DNA of 64,000 nucleotides from Chamaecrista fasciculata (GCA_003254925.1 QANZ01017556.1:48792-112791), one strand, 5' to 3'. Positions 23,452-36,319 are shown, counted from the first letter of the stretch. The notes: generated from the sequence alone by a model not told the origin. A program made the numbers and translations.

Positions 23452-25279
23452 TTTTCTTAATAAGTGGAATGATCAACAGAAGAACAAGCAGGATCCTTTT
23501 TTGTGTTACATGTGTTTGTAAAAGTCGTCTGTGTAAAATGAATTTGTGATTGGCCATATCTGTCATAATTGTGGAACATAGAACTTTTGCAATCATGACT
23601 TGTGACTAGTAAACATACAAGGCATAAAGGTCAACAAAATATAGGATGACTTGGTTGTGAGCATTATGAAAATGAGTTATAACTTATAAGCTGATGGGTG
23701 AAAATGGAATTCCAATTAGGAAATTCACCATTACTTGCGTCCTTCGTCTTTTCATACCCAAACCTCACGACATTGTCTTTCTCTCCTTGATCAATAAAGT
23801 TCATTGTTGTGAAGTGGGCGTGACTCGACTAAATGTATTACATTGAAGTTTCTTGTGAAGTAACAATAAAACTATCCTTCAAACTTAACTAGGAGATTTC
23901 TGTAAGAAATTCATTGTAGGATTTAATAGATAACATATATACAATATATTCGGAAATGAACTGATTACCTATGTCATATTCGTGTCTCATCTTAAATGTT
24001 TTTGATTCGTCCTTAAGTCTTCTTTTCTACGCCATGAGGGCTCAAATGGGTAGCTCATTTATATTAAGGTTAGAGAAAAGGTCTACCATGACCTTATTGG
24101 GCCTTCCATTACGGGTTTCAATAAAATTTAAAAGTCTAAACTTTTATATAATATATGCCTTATTATCTCAATCATGTTTGATTTATAGTCAGGCTTTTTT
24201 TTTAAATTAGACCACCTATCAACCATTTTATTTTGAAAAACCAACAAAATATTCTTTATACAATTAATGTAACTCCACATGTAAAACATTATTCCAACAA
24301 TTTCAATTCTCAACAAACAACTCTCCAGTCAAAACATTAACAAAGAACTAAAATATTCAGATTAGGTCCGTTTTCTTCATCTACCTTATGTCCATCACTC
24401 CAGTTCCCTGAATTTGTATAACCATTCACACTCAATCACCTTTTTGTTAGGAAAAATAAAAATAAATTAATTTTTTCTCTTGAGAATAAAATAGAACAAT
24501 AAAATGAAATTGAAGCACAATCATCACACAAGAAATAACGTAGGAAACTCAAAACTGGAAGAAAAACTACAATTATTGTCAACATATAACCAAAATAAAA
24601 CAATATATGAAAAATTTTATATCATATAATACTCTCTCCAATAGTCCACACCCCAAGTTACCTACACTCTTCAAAGCAATATTTAACTACACCTCACACT
24701 GCTCTAGAATAAGAGAATAAAGAAGAGTTTAGAAAGTCAAATATAACTTAAAGTGTATGACTTGGTCTGTCTAATAATACTTGGCCTTCTTTTTATCTTT
24801 TAAAGGCTTGAGACTCACCCACTCTCTTAATCCTATACAATGTGAGGATTTATTTTCAATCAAACTCCTATTTGGATATTTAAATCCTATACTTATCCTC
24901 TTATCTCTCATATTTTGAATTTTTCTTATCCAATGGAGACTAGAATAAGCTTAAAAAATCCAAGCTGTGAGGAGTCACAGAATTTCTTCTTCCCTCTTCC
25001 TTATCTATTCTTCTTTATAAGACACTGTCCATTTTTTTTTTCAATTGAATTGAAATACAGGCTCTTGGATTTTTTATTGTTACCTTGTGTGTTTGACAAA
25101 AAGCAGCATGCAGAAGCAGAACTTAACTATATATACAAGTCCTCAATGCTAGCTGTGTCACATAACTAGTATAAAATATGTCTCCAATTAAAATGTCATG
25201 ATCATTACCTTGCAACTATAATTTCTATAATTCGAGAGTTGTATGTAGATATTACATATGAATGAAAATCCGACATGCA
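23452..25279. other. Intergenic, with the receptor kinase 3' flank at its right end
   Basis: No gene is recognisable. The last 150-200 bp should contain the minus-strand kinase 3' untranslated region. Confidence 0.4.
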
Positions 25280-28200
25280 CTAACGACCTTGTAGATAGCT
25301 GGTTTCAATTTGCACTTTTGATTCTGCTTTACTGGAAGAAGAAGCTGTGTTTGAAGAGGATCTTGCAAAAAAGGTTGGTTGTTGAGGAATCGGGAGGGTT
25401 GCAATCTCACTTTCAAGCATCATCAATATATTTGACATTGTGGGTCGATCACTTGGTTCATCTTGTACACATAATAGTCCAATATTTGCACACTTAACAA
25501 ATTGATTTGAATTGTAATTTCCACGCAAACATGAGTCCATTAAATCCATCAGATTATTCTCTGTCCATAGTCTCCATGCCTGATTCAATACTTTAGCAGT
25601 TAATTGATAGGCATAGCATTAGCAAGTCAAGGACCACAAAAACAAACACATAAATATGAAACTTACATAACCCAGAAGGCTTGAAGTCTTATTGGATTGA
25701 TAGAATCCAGTGTTCTTTTTACCACTTATAATCTCAAGCAAGACTACACCAAAGCTGAAAACATCAGACTTCAAAGAGAACATCCCATCTAATGCATACT
25801 CGGGAGCCATATATCCACTGCACAATCAATTTTTTAGATTTTGTGGAAATGTAACTTAGAAACAAAACTAAGAAAGGTCAAAAATTCATTTTGGTCCTTG
25901 AATTATAGGGTGAATTCTGTTTTTGTCCTCAATTTTTTTTTTTTTTGGTTTCATTGTTTGGTTTCCACTGTTATCTCTGACTAGGATAGTTAAGATAAGC
26001 GATTTCTCTCTCACACGTGGCCTAATATATGAGTTGGCTAAGAGAAAAAGAAAACTCTTCCTTATTAGTCACAAAGTGGAGATAAATTTATGGTTGATTT
26101 TTCTATTTAAGACTGAAGATTTTTCTCTCTCTCTCTAAACTCTCTTATTAATTAGGACACATATGAGAGGGAAATTGTTTAGGTCAAGTGTCTAGTTCAG
26201 AGAGTATGGCAGAAACCAAACACAATCATGTTTTGGGCTAATAGTAGAACAAATTGGAAAGTTTATTTGAGGACCAAAACCTAATTGACCCTATAATTTG
26301 AGGACCAAAACAAGGTTTTAACTAACTTATTAAGAAATAAACAATGGTTGAACTTACTAGGTTCCCACTATTCTGTCTGTGCTTGCTTCAGTCTCTTTTC
26401 CTCCAAATATCTTAGCAAGGCCAAAGTCTGAAATTTTTGGATTCATCTCCTCATCTAAGAGTATATTGCTTGTCTTTAGATCTCGATGAATTATTCTTAA
26501 TCTGGAGTCTTGGTGAAGATAAAGTAATCCACGTGCAATACCAAGAATTATGTCAAACCGCAAATTCCAATCTAGCAGCACAGTTTGGGTCCGATCTTGA
26601 AAGATTAACATTAATAGTTGTGATTAGCAGTTAGAAATGTGAATTAACAATTAAATGATAGTTTTAATAAGTAGTAATTAATTGAAAATATGAAGCTAAC
26701 CAAACAGAAACAAATCCAAGCTCTTGTTTGGCATGTATTCATAGAGTAAAACTTTTTCATCTTCTTTGATGGAGTAGCCCCTTAATCGAACAAGATTCCG
26801 GTGCTGAAGTTTTGCTATCAAAACAACCTCATTTTTGAATTCTTGTAAGCCTTGCTTAGAAACACTTGAAAGCCTCTTCACTGCAATATCTTGACCTCCA
26901 AGAAATCTTCCCTGAGAGAAAATTTTAGGCATACTTGGTCAATTAATTAATGATAAGAGACTAAATTATGTAGTTATTAGAAGCTTGGAGTTGGTTTGCA
27001 ATGAAGTCAAATGAAATGAATCAATCACCTTGTAGACAGGCCCATAACCTCCTCTTCCAAGCTTGTTTGCATCTGAGAAATTCTCTGTTGCTGCTAGTAT
27101 GGTTTCAAAATTAAAAAAAGGTACCCCAATACCTTCATTGTCTTGTCCTTCTAATTCTCCCAAACCTATCAAGCCTTTCACATGTCTTTCACTGTCATAC
27201 AAGCTTTCCTGAATTCCTCTAACGCTTCCCGTGTCTGAACTTGGTGAAAAGAGAGATTTATAACCTTGGTTATCACTAAGATTATCTATATGTAATCTTT
27301 GTAAGCAATTCATAATGAAAAACTAAAAATCATTACCTTGTTTACGGGCTTTTCTCGCTCTCCAAAAATAGGCAAAAATACTGGCGCATACCAGGAAGAT
27401 CATGCTTATAAGAGCTAAAGTGAGAATCAGTGGTAGGTTGCCCGTTGGAGGCTCTTCTGAACAAGAAGGAAATTAGGCACAAAACAAAGGGATAATGTCA
27501 TTAAAACTGTCTAAAAGGAATCTAATCTAGATAATCTAGGACTGATTCAAATAGAAAATGTAAATATGTAAGAGAACCTTCTAAAAGTATATCATGTCAT
27601 CTACCAAGCCTTCACCTATTAACTGAGGACTAAAATCCTATTTTAGTCCCTCTCATCTTAGAACATTCTCACTTTAGTCCCTCATAAATTTTTCTTGATA
27701 AATTGTTTTGTTATCAATGTCAATCACTCTATCTAATTTTTAATTAAGAAGAGAAATCTAAGAGGGACCAAATGAAAAAAGTGAATACTTGGGGGACCAG
27801 AATGGGTTTTTAGTCATTAACTGAGTGAAAATTAGAAGAGGGAAATGCAAGAGATGTATAGATAGATAATATAAATTGCAAGCTAACCTTTCATTGTACA
27901 GGTTAAAGTTGAACCATTCCACTGATAGTTAGGAAGGCAATGACACATGTTTCTTGGCCCTCTTGTCTCACATGTCGAATGAGGCCAATTTATGCAATCT
28001 GTGGAGTTACTACAAGCAGGTTCTAGAGGTGGTTCCCATCTAACTTCTATTTCTTTTTCATTATTACAAGTCACATGAAAAAGATGGTCTTCTTCATGGT
28101 TAGCATAACATCTATATGAATCATTGGTAGCTATTGCAAAAAAGCTGCTTATATTTGGATTAAAATGAGTAACTTGAAAAGTTTCTTCAGCCATCTTGAA

Positions 28201-30841
28201 GCTAAGTTGACCATTTAAGTTGTTGCAAGTGAAGTTGGAATACATGGGATCTCCACAATTTGGTCCTGTGCTTAGAGGATAAGGAATTATGTTCGTGCCA
28301 CAAGTCTCACAAGATCTTCCATTCGCTACTGCACATAAATACATTTCAGCTGCTATATCTATATATCTGTAAATTCATCCAACTCATTTTTTTTTCTTTT
28401 ATGTTTTATTCTTACAATTACAGATTCATGCTAATCCATTGCTGGGTGGGTAATATCTATTATTTTCTCAAATTCTTTAATCCCTGTTTATTTGTTTTGA
28501 CCAACAAAGATTTTAATGCAGGCTCCAGTACATGGCCTTTAATATAATTGCTTTGATAACTAAAATAACTCAGCTTAGTATGAATTGTCTCCCTCTTTCT
28601 TTAGGTGATGTTAGGTATTGGACACTGTTAGAAAACTTAGTTGCAAAATAGTGATAGGTCAAAACCTCATTTTGGTCCTCAGTTTTTATTTATTTATTTC
28701 ACTGTTAATCCAATCTGGTATTTGTCGTTATCAATGAATTAGACAATTGAGATGAATAATTTATCTCCTATACGTCTCCTAATAAGTGAGTTGGCAAAGA
28801 AAAAAAAAAACTTCTTTCTTAATCACAAATTAGAAAGAAATTTTTTTATTGAATTTTTTCTTTCTATGAAGGAATATTTTTCTTTCTCTATCTGCCAATT
28901 CACTTATTCGGGTACATGTGAGAGAAAAATCGTCAAGCTCAAAGAAGACGGTAAAAACACTAGATGGAATCACACTTTTAACTAATGCTAGAATAAGTAT
29001 GAAAATTTGAGAATCCAAACCGGAAAAACAAAAGTTTGAATACGAAAATGGAATTCGTCTTATAATTTAAGGATGATAAGGTTTTGACCATACTAATAAG
29101 GATGTAGGCATATAGTATTTGCTCTAAATAGGATGGAAAACTAACTTTGCAAGGAAAAGATGAATATTTTAAGAGATTAAGAGGTTATATAGTACCTATA
29201 TCTGAACGCTTTACCATGACAGAAAGATTATGACCACCATTATCTTGCCCTGTCTGTTCTTGAAGATGAACTAAATCCTTCGTCCAGATCAAGCATGGAT
29301 AATCACGATCAATAGATGCAAGATATGAATAAGGTGCAAGATATGAATAAGCCTGACATTTGGAGCACATTTCAAAGCATTTAGATTGACATTGTTCTTC
29401 AGTTGATGCGTTGATTTTTATGTCGGGATCTCCCACTTCCATCATCACTAAGTTTAAGAAGGCCATGTCTTGTCTGACACATGGTGATAACGTTGATTCT
29501 CTGACACACCCTTTCTTCTCATTCTCCTTGAATCCTGGCAAACATTTGCACAGAGGTGCTCCATTCTGAAAAATACTGCAACTCTTAAAGTTGCCGCAAT
29601 AATTATATATTTTGCATTTATCACTTGGCTCTTCCCAATCCATATTCCATTGTCGCGATTCTTTATCAAGCTTAAAAACTTGTATGTTTCCTGAAGAATT
29701 CATTACTAGTCTTTGACCTCGAGAATCAACAGATCTAGAATGTGGTTCCAGGGTATAGCTTTTGTTTCCTCTAGTGTAATTTACAAAGTTTCTTGAAGCA
29801 TTGATCATCCAATGAAACTTGGTTTCTGATTGGAGGCTTTCACTTTCCCAGTAAGTCTCGGATTTGCCTTCTAGAATGGTGAATCGATCCTTGTTTTCAT
29901 CACGCTTAAATTTGTAGTTTCCTGTTGCAGGGTCTTGTGAGTTATTCCAACACGTGAATTCCAAGTTCAGTTTCATGCCTGCCAAAAATGTGTCTGTTGG
30001 GTGATCAAAGCTCTCCCATAAGACATCCTCGTTCTCTCGCAATACTAAATTTCCCAAATCATTTAGCCTCGCTGTCCTGTTTTCTGACGAGGACCCTGTA
30101 TCATCCAATTTAAACCCACCAAAATGAATCAAGTGATTTCATTATTTGGATAATTTTGTAAATATTCATCAATTAGATCAGTTCAGTTTGTAAATTTTAT
30201 CTGATAAGTGATATCATCTAATTTAAACCAACCAACTTATTATAATCAAATATTATTTCAATTTCATATTATTTAAAATATATTATCACTTAATTTGTTT
30301 TTGGTCTATATTAAAAAGTGTTTTTTTTTTAAAAAATATTTCTGATTTTTTTTTCTAAATATTTTAGAACACATCTTTAAAAAATAAATTTTATCACTAA
30401 ATATTTCAATTTCATATTATCTAGATGGACTGGATGAGTTTTACCTGTAATATTTGAAGACCAATAATATATTGTTCCATGTGTGTTTGTTACCACCAGA
30501 TTTCCATCCTCTGCAATTTGGAGAACTCCTTTGCCAGCTTCAATGGGAGTGTCTCTGTTAGCAACCCATACAATTGTTTGTGGAAAGACTTGGTAATACC
30601 ATATCCCCAAGTACGTCCTTCCTGAGCTGTTAACAGGGGAAAAGAACCCCATCTCAAAATTTTTTCCTTTTGAAACAAGGATCGATTCATTCCCAATTAT
30701 CTTCACCCCATAATTCAAAGTATATATATCTCTCGCTAAACATATTTGAACAAACAGTAGAAACCAACCATAAAGGAAGCAGAGAATAATAGGTTGGACA
30801 CTTGTCATAACTCTGAATTTTGAAATTAGCACATGAACCAT
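25280..30841 (-). CDS. G-type lectin S-receptor-like Ser/Thr kinase, 9 exons, complete
   Basis: Minus-strand exons are 30841-30445, 30095-29196, 28328-27888, 27456-27337, 27285-27029, 26911-26701, 26595-26358, 25817-25667 and 25579-25280. All are GT-AG and in phase, giving 1004 aa. Domains in order: signal peptide (about 1-36), bulb-type lectin ([12 protein letters not shown]), S-locus glycoprotein region ([18 protein letters not shown]), and PAN ([20 protein letters not shown]). Next come a Cys-rich GUB/WAK-like plus EGF-like exon ([32 protein letters not shown]), one membrane span (about 588-610), and the kinase. The kinase looks active: glycine loop [11 protein letters not shown] (695-705), Lys717 in IAVK, Glu733, HRD 812-814, DFG 832-834, APE 859-861. 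It should sit in the plasma membrane as a receptor; the ligand is unknown. The extra Cys-rich exon and the split ectodomain resemble the Arabidopsis At4g03230 type. An internal Met at codon 12 is an alternative start. Confidence 0.93.
25876..26323. mobile_element. MITE in kinase intron 7
   Basis: The ends 'ggtcaaaaattcattttggt' and 'ccaaaacaaggttttaact' are inverted copies, continuing inward as 'aattatagggt' against 'accctataatt'. Its interior ('gagttggctaagagaaaaag') matches the element at 28657-29089 in intron 2 of the same gene. Any target duplication is degraded. Confidence 0.75.
27628..27815. mobile_element. 188-bp MITE with perfect 10-bp target duplication, kinase intron 3
   Basis: The ends GACTAAAA and TTTTAGTC are perfect inverted repeats continuing as 'tagtccctc' against 'gggggacca'. 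The direct repeat 'attaactgag' flanks it exactly at 27618-27627 and 27816-27825. The size and duplication fit a Mutator-type MITE. Confidence 0.9.
28657..29089. mobile_element. MITE in kinase intron 2
   Basis: It begins GGTCAAAACCT and ends AGGTTTTGACC, an exact 11-base inverted pair. The flanking 9-mers 'atagtgata' and 'atactaata' agree at 7 of 9. It is the same family as 25876-26323. Confidence 0.8.
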
Positions 30842-31436
30842 TTATGTATAACCCAGAATGAATGACTTTTTTATCTTCTATATATGATTACAATTTACAA
30901 ACCAAACATTTGATAGAACACACATCTATCCATACGGTTGGGATTGGATCATTTAGAATTGGGGAGGTAGACGACTCGTGCATAGTCATGCAAAGTCAAA
31001 GTCTTCGTCTTTTGAGTTTTGGCCTTTTGGGTATGTACGTGGTGGACTGGACTCAATTTGGAGTTGGTTTGGCTTTATTTTTTTGTTTCTACTTCACATT
31101 AGTGGCCATCAATCTAGTGTGGTCCGAGGACATGAAAAAATCCATATTCTATCATTGTCATCAACAATTTTTTTTATTTTTTATTTTTTGTGTGAAATAC
31201 ATTTCAATCAATAATAAGTGGTATACTGGTCCATTTTAGAAAGACCACGGACCACGGTCCACATAAGTGGAGATACATCATACATGCCATCACTTAAGAT
31301 TCCTAAGTTATCACTTGCCCATTCCAAGAGGAGAATTCAGGGACCTATAAAGAAGAGCATTATATATATATACATGGTTCAATAGTGTTCAAATCTTATG
31401 CTTTAAAAAAGATGTTCAAATCTTATATTTTTGTCA
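30842..31436. promoter_or_regulatory. Upstream region of the receptor kinase
   Basis: This is the 5' flank of the minus-strand kinase. A 125-codon plus-strand frame at 30862-31239 has no family resemblance and I do not call it. No specific promoter element can be supported. Confidence 0.35.
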
Positions 31437-32265
31437 CAAAGTTCATTTAGCTTTGATCATTTATATATTTTTCAAAATATTTAAATTAGTTCGATATATT
31501 TCTATAATGATTCACTTTAGTCCCAAACTATTGATATGTTTATATCTCTCTCACTTTAAGTTCGAATACGATGAGTTCAAAGCTACAGGTTGCTTTTGAC
31601 GAGCACTTCTTTATCTAGTTGGAGTCATTAGTACACAAGGTCAAATCAAGTATGAAAATTGAGCCGCTTGTTTTACAATCAAACAAGTAAAAGTTGGTCA
31701 TATATCTCTCGTTTCAAGTTCAAATGCGATAAATTCAAAATTACGAGTCATTCTTGATGAATCTTTTTTCTAACTAGTTGGGACCGTCAACAAATAAAGT
31801 CAAATTGGACCCAAAAGTAGGTTTGAAACTAAAGAGTGAAATTTTATGAAAAATAGTTTTAAACCTACTTTCAGTCCTAATTTGATCTCTCATTTGTTGA
31901 CGATCCCAATTAGGTAGAAAAAAACTTGTTATTAAGAGCAAATTATAAGTTTGAACTTGTTGAATACGAACTTGAAATGAGAGATATATAATCAGTTTTG
32001 TCTGTTTGACCATGAAACAAGTGGTCCCCTTTTTGTTCTCAATTTGACCTTCTTATCTGACCACCCCAACTAGATAAAGAAGAACTCGTTAAAAGTAATA
32101 TTAACTCTAGACTTTTAAATTTGAAACGAGAGAGAAATAACCATATTTAGTAGTTTGGAACCAAAGTGAACCACTATGAAATAATGAAAATATATAGGAT
32201 CAATTGGAACATTTTAAAAAATATATAAATTAAAGAACCAAAATAAACTTTGAAGTAAAGATAAA
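31437..32265. mobile_element. Foldback element, about 830 bp
   Basis: The left and right arms are inverted copies: 'agttcatttagctttgatca' near 31440 faces 'aaccaaaataaactttg' near 32240, and inner phrases such as 'agttgggaccgtcaacaaat' near 31777 are mirrored by 'atttgttgacgatcccaatt' near 31894. Relatives with the same inner phrases occur near 39545-39995 and 41570-42190. It has no coding capacity. Confidence 0.7.
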
Positions 32266-32319
32266 GGACAAATTAAAACATTATATTCGACCTATATATA
32301 TATATGTGTATATTAGTTG

Positions 32320-32650
32320 GGCAAAAGCACTATTTTAGTCCTCAAAATTTATATCAACTCTCAATTTCATCCCCAATATTTTACATTTTGGTCAATTTTA
32401 TCATTTTCTCTTAATTTAGCCAAATATTAACAATAAAATTTACATAGCTAGCTAATGGCACGTAATTGATAAAAAAAGAAACTTAAATTCTAACTCAGAT
32501 TGAAAAATGAGATAAAGTTTGTCTTTAATTTATTAAAAGAAGTTAGTCAAAGCATAAAATTGATGAAAAAGTAAAACATTGAAGACGAAATTGACAGAAA
32601 AAAAAAATGGAATTGATGTAAAGTTTAGGAACCAAAATGGTGTTTTTGCC
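32320..32650. mobile_element. Mutator-type MITE with perfect 9-bp target duplication
   Basis: The ends GGCAAAAGCAC and GTGTTTTTGCC are inverted repeats, with 'ttttagtcctcaaa' and 'tttaggaaccaaaat' inside them. The direct repeat 'tattagttg' flanks it exactly at 32311-32319 and 32651-32659. It is 331 bp and non-coding. Confidence 0.92.
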
Positions 32651-32969
32651 TATTAGTTGCACTTATTAGTTATTGTTTTCAAAAAATAATTAAAGCATGC
32701 AGATGTTCCCTAACCATTGCATCCATTGAATTTGAGAGAAATTGGTTGGAGTCCTTCCATTGAACCAAATTAAAACCAGAGAAAAAGAGTTCAAATCTGA
32801 ATTGACAGTGAAATGAAAAAAGAGTATCTAGAATTTTCATGATCTCAGGCTGGGTATCTTGTTGTGTCTTGATTCTATTTGTAGTAGACGTTGATGTCCA
32901 TATATTTGAGAGTTGAGATGCTTCACCCATATGTGTGAATATTCGGCTTTGGAACTAGCCATGAAAGCT

Positions 32970-33051
32970 GTCTTTATGTCCGAGTGGTTAAGGAATGAAA
33001 CTTGATACTTGCTTGGTTTCACCCTCGCAGTTTGGAATCCATATGTGGACG
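32970..33051 (+). pseudogene. tRNA-Ser-like relic (anticodon position reads UGA)
   Basis: The segment begins 'gtctttatgtccgagtggtt' + 'aagga', the conserved start and D-arm of plant tRNA-Ser. An acceptor-like 3' strand 'atgtggac' pairs at about 6 of 7 positions including wobbles. The anticodon loop would read CTTGATA. The anticodon stem and the T arm (gcag-tttggaat-ccata) do not pair, so it should be non-functional. Class II length (about 82 nt) fits tRNA-Ser. Confidence 0.55.
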
Positions 33052-35089
33052 CTGTCTCTATGATTTTGCCAAAACAAATAAATAGCTGCGTATTCATTAT
33101 TCATTTATTCAACGAACCTGGAACACAGCAACAGACAGCATTTCCACTCTCTTGTCCCTTGTTTCCCGTGTCTCTTTCTCACTCTGTGTCCTCTAATTGC
33201 TCATACTACTATTCTTACTTAAGATTTGAAGTAACATAAAATAGATTAAATTGTAAGATCGGATCAAAGTAAGATTCTATGAATTTTCTTTTAAATAAAT
33301 ATTATATATATAAATGTGAATAAAATTATTAATATACATATATATTTGAATAAAAGGTATAAGTTTCAAGCTCAAATTCACACATAATCTTATTGGGAAG
33401 AAATTCAAAAGACAACATGAAAAGAAGAAGCACAATGTGAGAATGCATATTCACACCTAAAAAGATGGCGAGATGTTATCCAAGCCGACAACCTCTGAAG
33501 TTTGTGACGACTCTAAAACTGATGACCTGAACAACTAAAGATGAGAAGAAGGCAACTAACAAGTCATGCTCTCTCAAGCCCATCAAGAGAAGAAAAAACG
33601 GAGAAACCAAAAAAGAGTTATGACATTGCGATTGATAAGGCGGATTGAGAAAAGAAAAAATGAACGAGATATTTAGAAATTTCAAATTTAGATATCGATC
33701 TTACATGCGATCTTGCCGACACTGATCCATCCATTTATGAGACAAAATTGTTAATCTATGATTAACAAATTTATTATTATTTTTTTATTGTCCACTTGAC
33801 ATTTGAAATTTTGTCCGAATTAATCCAAACTTAATTTTTTCGTACATTATTTATGATAATAGTTTTTTAAAATAAATAATTATGTTTATAGAATTTTAAA
33901 TTCAAAACTTTACTCAAAATAATATTAATTTTTTTACTCCTTGTATCAACTTTGAGTTGGCACCAAATTTAATATTTTTCCTCCTTTTATTGTCACTTTT
34001 TTTTTTCATGGGACTTTACCCATATTGTTGTTGGTATCACACGATTAATTACATTTTTAATTTATGACATGCGGAAGTATCCTGTTAAAATCAGGCATAT
34101 TATTATGTTATCCATTATTTAGTTTTTGTCAATTAAAATTTAGGGTAATGCTATTATAAAACTCATCATTGTTATAACACTTCATTTCTTATTTTTTTCT
34201 CTCTCTCCTTATTTCATTTAACTTAACAAAATAAAATAAAAAAAACGATTAAATCTGACCATACACAAGATGATATTACGGCAAGAGATTAGGATAGGTT
34301 TATCAAATGAGCTTTTTAAAGCAAACCCCTAAAATTTATAGATTGTTTTAAAACATTTTTTTTAAAAAAATATAATAGAGATTGAAAGAGGAAGAGGAGG
34401 GAGAAGTTGAATTCCGTGAATTTTGGACCTTATCTGATGTGATTTTACGTACGCAGTAATTGGAAAGGAGGTGATAGGGGGGAAGAATGGTAGAATTGGT
34501 GTAGCAACGCCCATACATACATGAATAATGATACACTATAATAATACTTAAAAAAAATATATTTAAATACTTCAAAATTCAAATAATTAAGAGAACCCAA
34601 ATCAGGTGAAGCCCACATGGGCAAGTCCCTATCGGTGAATTAGAAGGAGGCACGTCAGCAAATCGGAATCTCCACGATGGTTGAGTGCCACGTAGACGAC
34701 ACGTCATCAGGGTTGGGTCTCTAATGAAAAAAATATCCTAGAGAAGAGAGAGGAAGAATTAAAAGGATTTGTGTATCCACCACACAAAGCTTTTTGTTCC
34801 CTCTCCAGCATACACCTGGCATTCCTGCACACCACAAAACTACCCACCCATCTTGCTTCCTTACACCACTCTCTCTTTCTCTCTCTTCCTCATTTTACTA
34901 TTCTAGCCCCCATTCTTCTTTTAATCAATAACTGTTCCCTTCTCTTTAGCCTTGTCTTTATCTTTGAGGGATCAAACAAAGACGTCATCCTTCTCTCTAC
35001 TTGTGCTCCTATTTTACAAAACTCTCATTTTTTACATAATAAATATACAAGTAATTATTAATTTAATTCTTCAAAGTTTATTAAATTTT
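33052..35089. other. Intergenic; possible orphan promoter near 34600-34780
   Basis: Mostly AT-rich with no gene. Around 34640-34710 there are several ACGT cores (gcacgtcagc, ccacgtagac, acacgtcatc). They are followed by a CT-rich stretch (34790-34960) that resembles a plant 5' untranslated region, but no protein I recognise follows and a foldback element begins at 35090. Confidence 0.35.
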
Positions 35090-35501
35090 GTGTAAATTAC
35101 ACTTTGATACCATGTTCTATGGACCGATTTCACTTTTATACCTCATTCTTTCAAAAGTGACACTTTGGTACCATGTTCTTTGCACCGTTAACGTTTTGAT
35201 ACCATGTTCTTTGCACTGTTAACACATTTACCCTAACAAAGATAGAACACTTTTATCCTAACAAAGATAGAACAGGGTAACAAATTGTAAAAGAACCGGG
35301 TACAAAAGTGAAAGGTCTATAGAACAAGATACCAAAGTGTTAACAGTGCAAAGAACAGGATATCAAAATGCCACTTTTGAAATAACAGAATACCAAAATG
35401 TTAGGGTGCAAAGAACAGGGTACCAAAGTGTCACTTTTGATAGAACATGATACCAAAATGAAATCAGTCCATAGAATAGGGTACCAAAGTGTAATTTACT
35501 C
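35090..35501. mobile_element. Foldback element related to 7991-8525 and 60718-63422
   Basis: GTGTAAATTACACTTTG at the left is mirrored by CAAAGTGTAATTTACTC at the right (35485-35501). The arms carry repeated 'accatgttctttgcaccgtt' and 'gtgcaaagaacagggtacc' words in inverted order. No clear target duplication. Confidence 0.75.
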
Positions 35502-36259
35502 TTTTTTTTTGAAAATTTAAAAAATATATATCAAACTATTAGTTCGATAATGATTTTTTAAAACCTTGTAAAATTAGCATTTGTATTGGCTCCTTCAGGT
35601 GTATTCCGTTGTATCTTACCTAGCTTTCTTATAGGTTAATGCAAGCCACCCACTTTAGAGAAACCGTATAATTTGGACTCCACAGAATAATATATTACTG
35701 CTCACCAATAGTGTCAAAGTGAGTAAGTACATTGTTCTGTTCTATTTCAGTGGCCACCACAAAAAAACTGCTACGTATACATCTAACAAAAATAAAGTGC
35801 TGAAAAAAATTAAATGAACGGACGAGACAAATTTCTTAAAATTCACACTAGTAATTTTCTCATTCCATTTATTTTTTTATTTATTTACAATCTTATTATT
35901 ATTATTATTAAGCATTATCTTCCGATTTATCTTTTTCAATAATAGTTACGACAAATAGAAAAAAAGTATGATGGTAGCCAAANGTAGCCAAAAAAGAAAA
36001 AAAGAAATGAAGAATCTAAAATCTGATGGTGGAGACAATTCCAATAAAATTTTCTTCATTTTGTAAGGAGAGATTTCAGGGATTAGATAAATATCAAGTA
36101 CAGTAAAGGGTAGTATGGGTATATTGCGGAAAACCAGGGATTATTTTTATAAGTTTCGACAAGTTGCACTCTCTTTCTTGCGCTTTCCTTCCTTCCTTCC
36201 TTCTTCAGAGAGTTCATCAATCTTACAGTTGAAGAGAGAGAGAAAGAGAGAACAAAGGC

Positions 36260-36301
<42 letters not shown>

Positions 36302-36319
36302 TAGGATACGAAATCGGAG
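35502..36319. promoter_or_regulatory. Upstream and 5' untranslated region of the B-box gene
   Basis: The segment holds an ambiguous base (n) at 35983 inside a near-duplicated 'ggtagccaaa' and a CT-rich stretch (36168-36205). A long GA microsatellite (about 18 uninterrupted GA units, 36263-36298) ends about 20 bp before the start codon. GA-rich leaders are common in plant genes and may bind GAGA-type BPC factors; that role is inferred. Confidence 0.6.

Noticed and set aside
30862..31239. A 125-codon plus-strand gene upstream of the kinase
   Set aside because: Its composition is that of random AT-rich DNA (Phe/Leu-rich) with no motif; it overlaps the kinase promoter side.
34771..35061. A 96-codon secreted-looking protein
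   Set aside because: The frame follows a CT-rich leader-like tract, so Leu, Ser and Pro arise from composition. No recognisable domain or splice partner was seen.
21829..35983. Ambiguous bases at 21829 and 35983 as biological signals
   Set aside because: Each n sits in a homopolymer or near-duplicate stretch and most likely marks assembly uncertainty.
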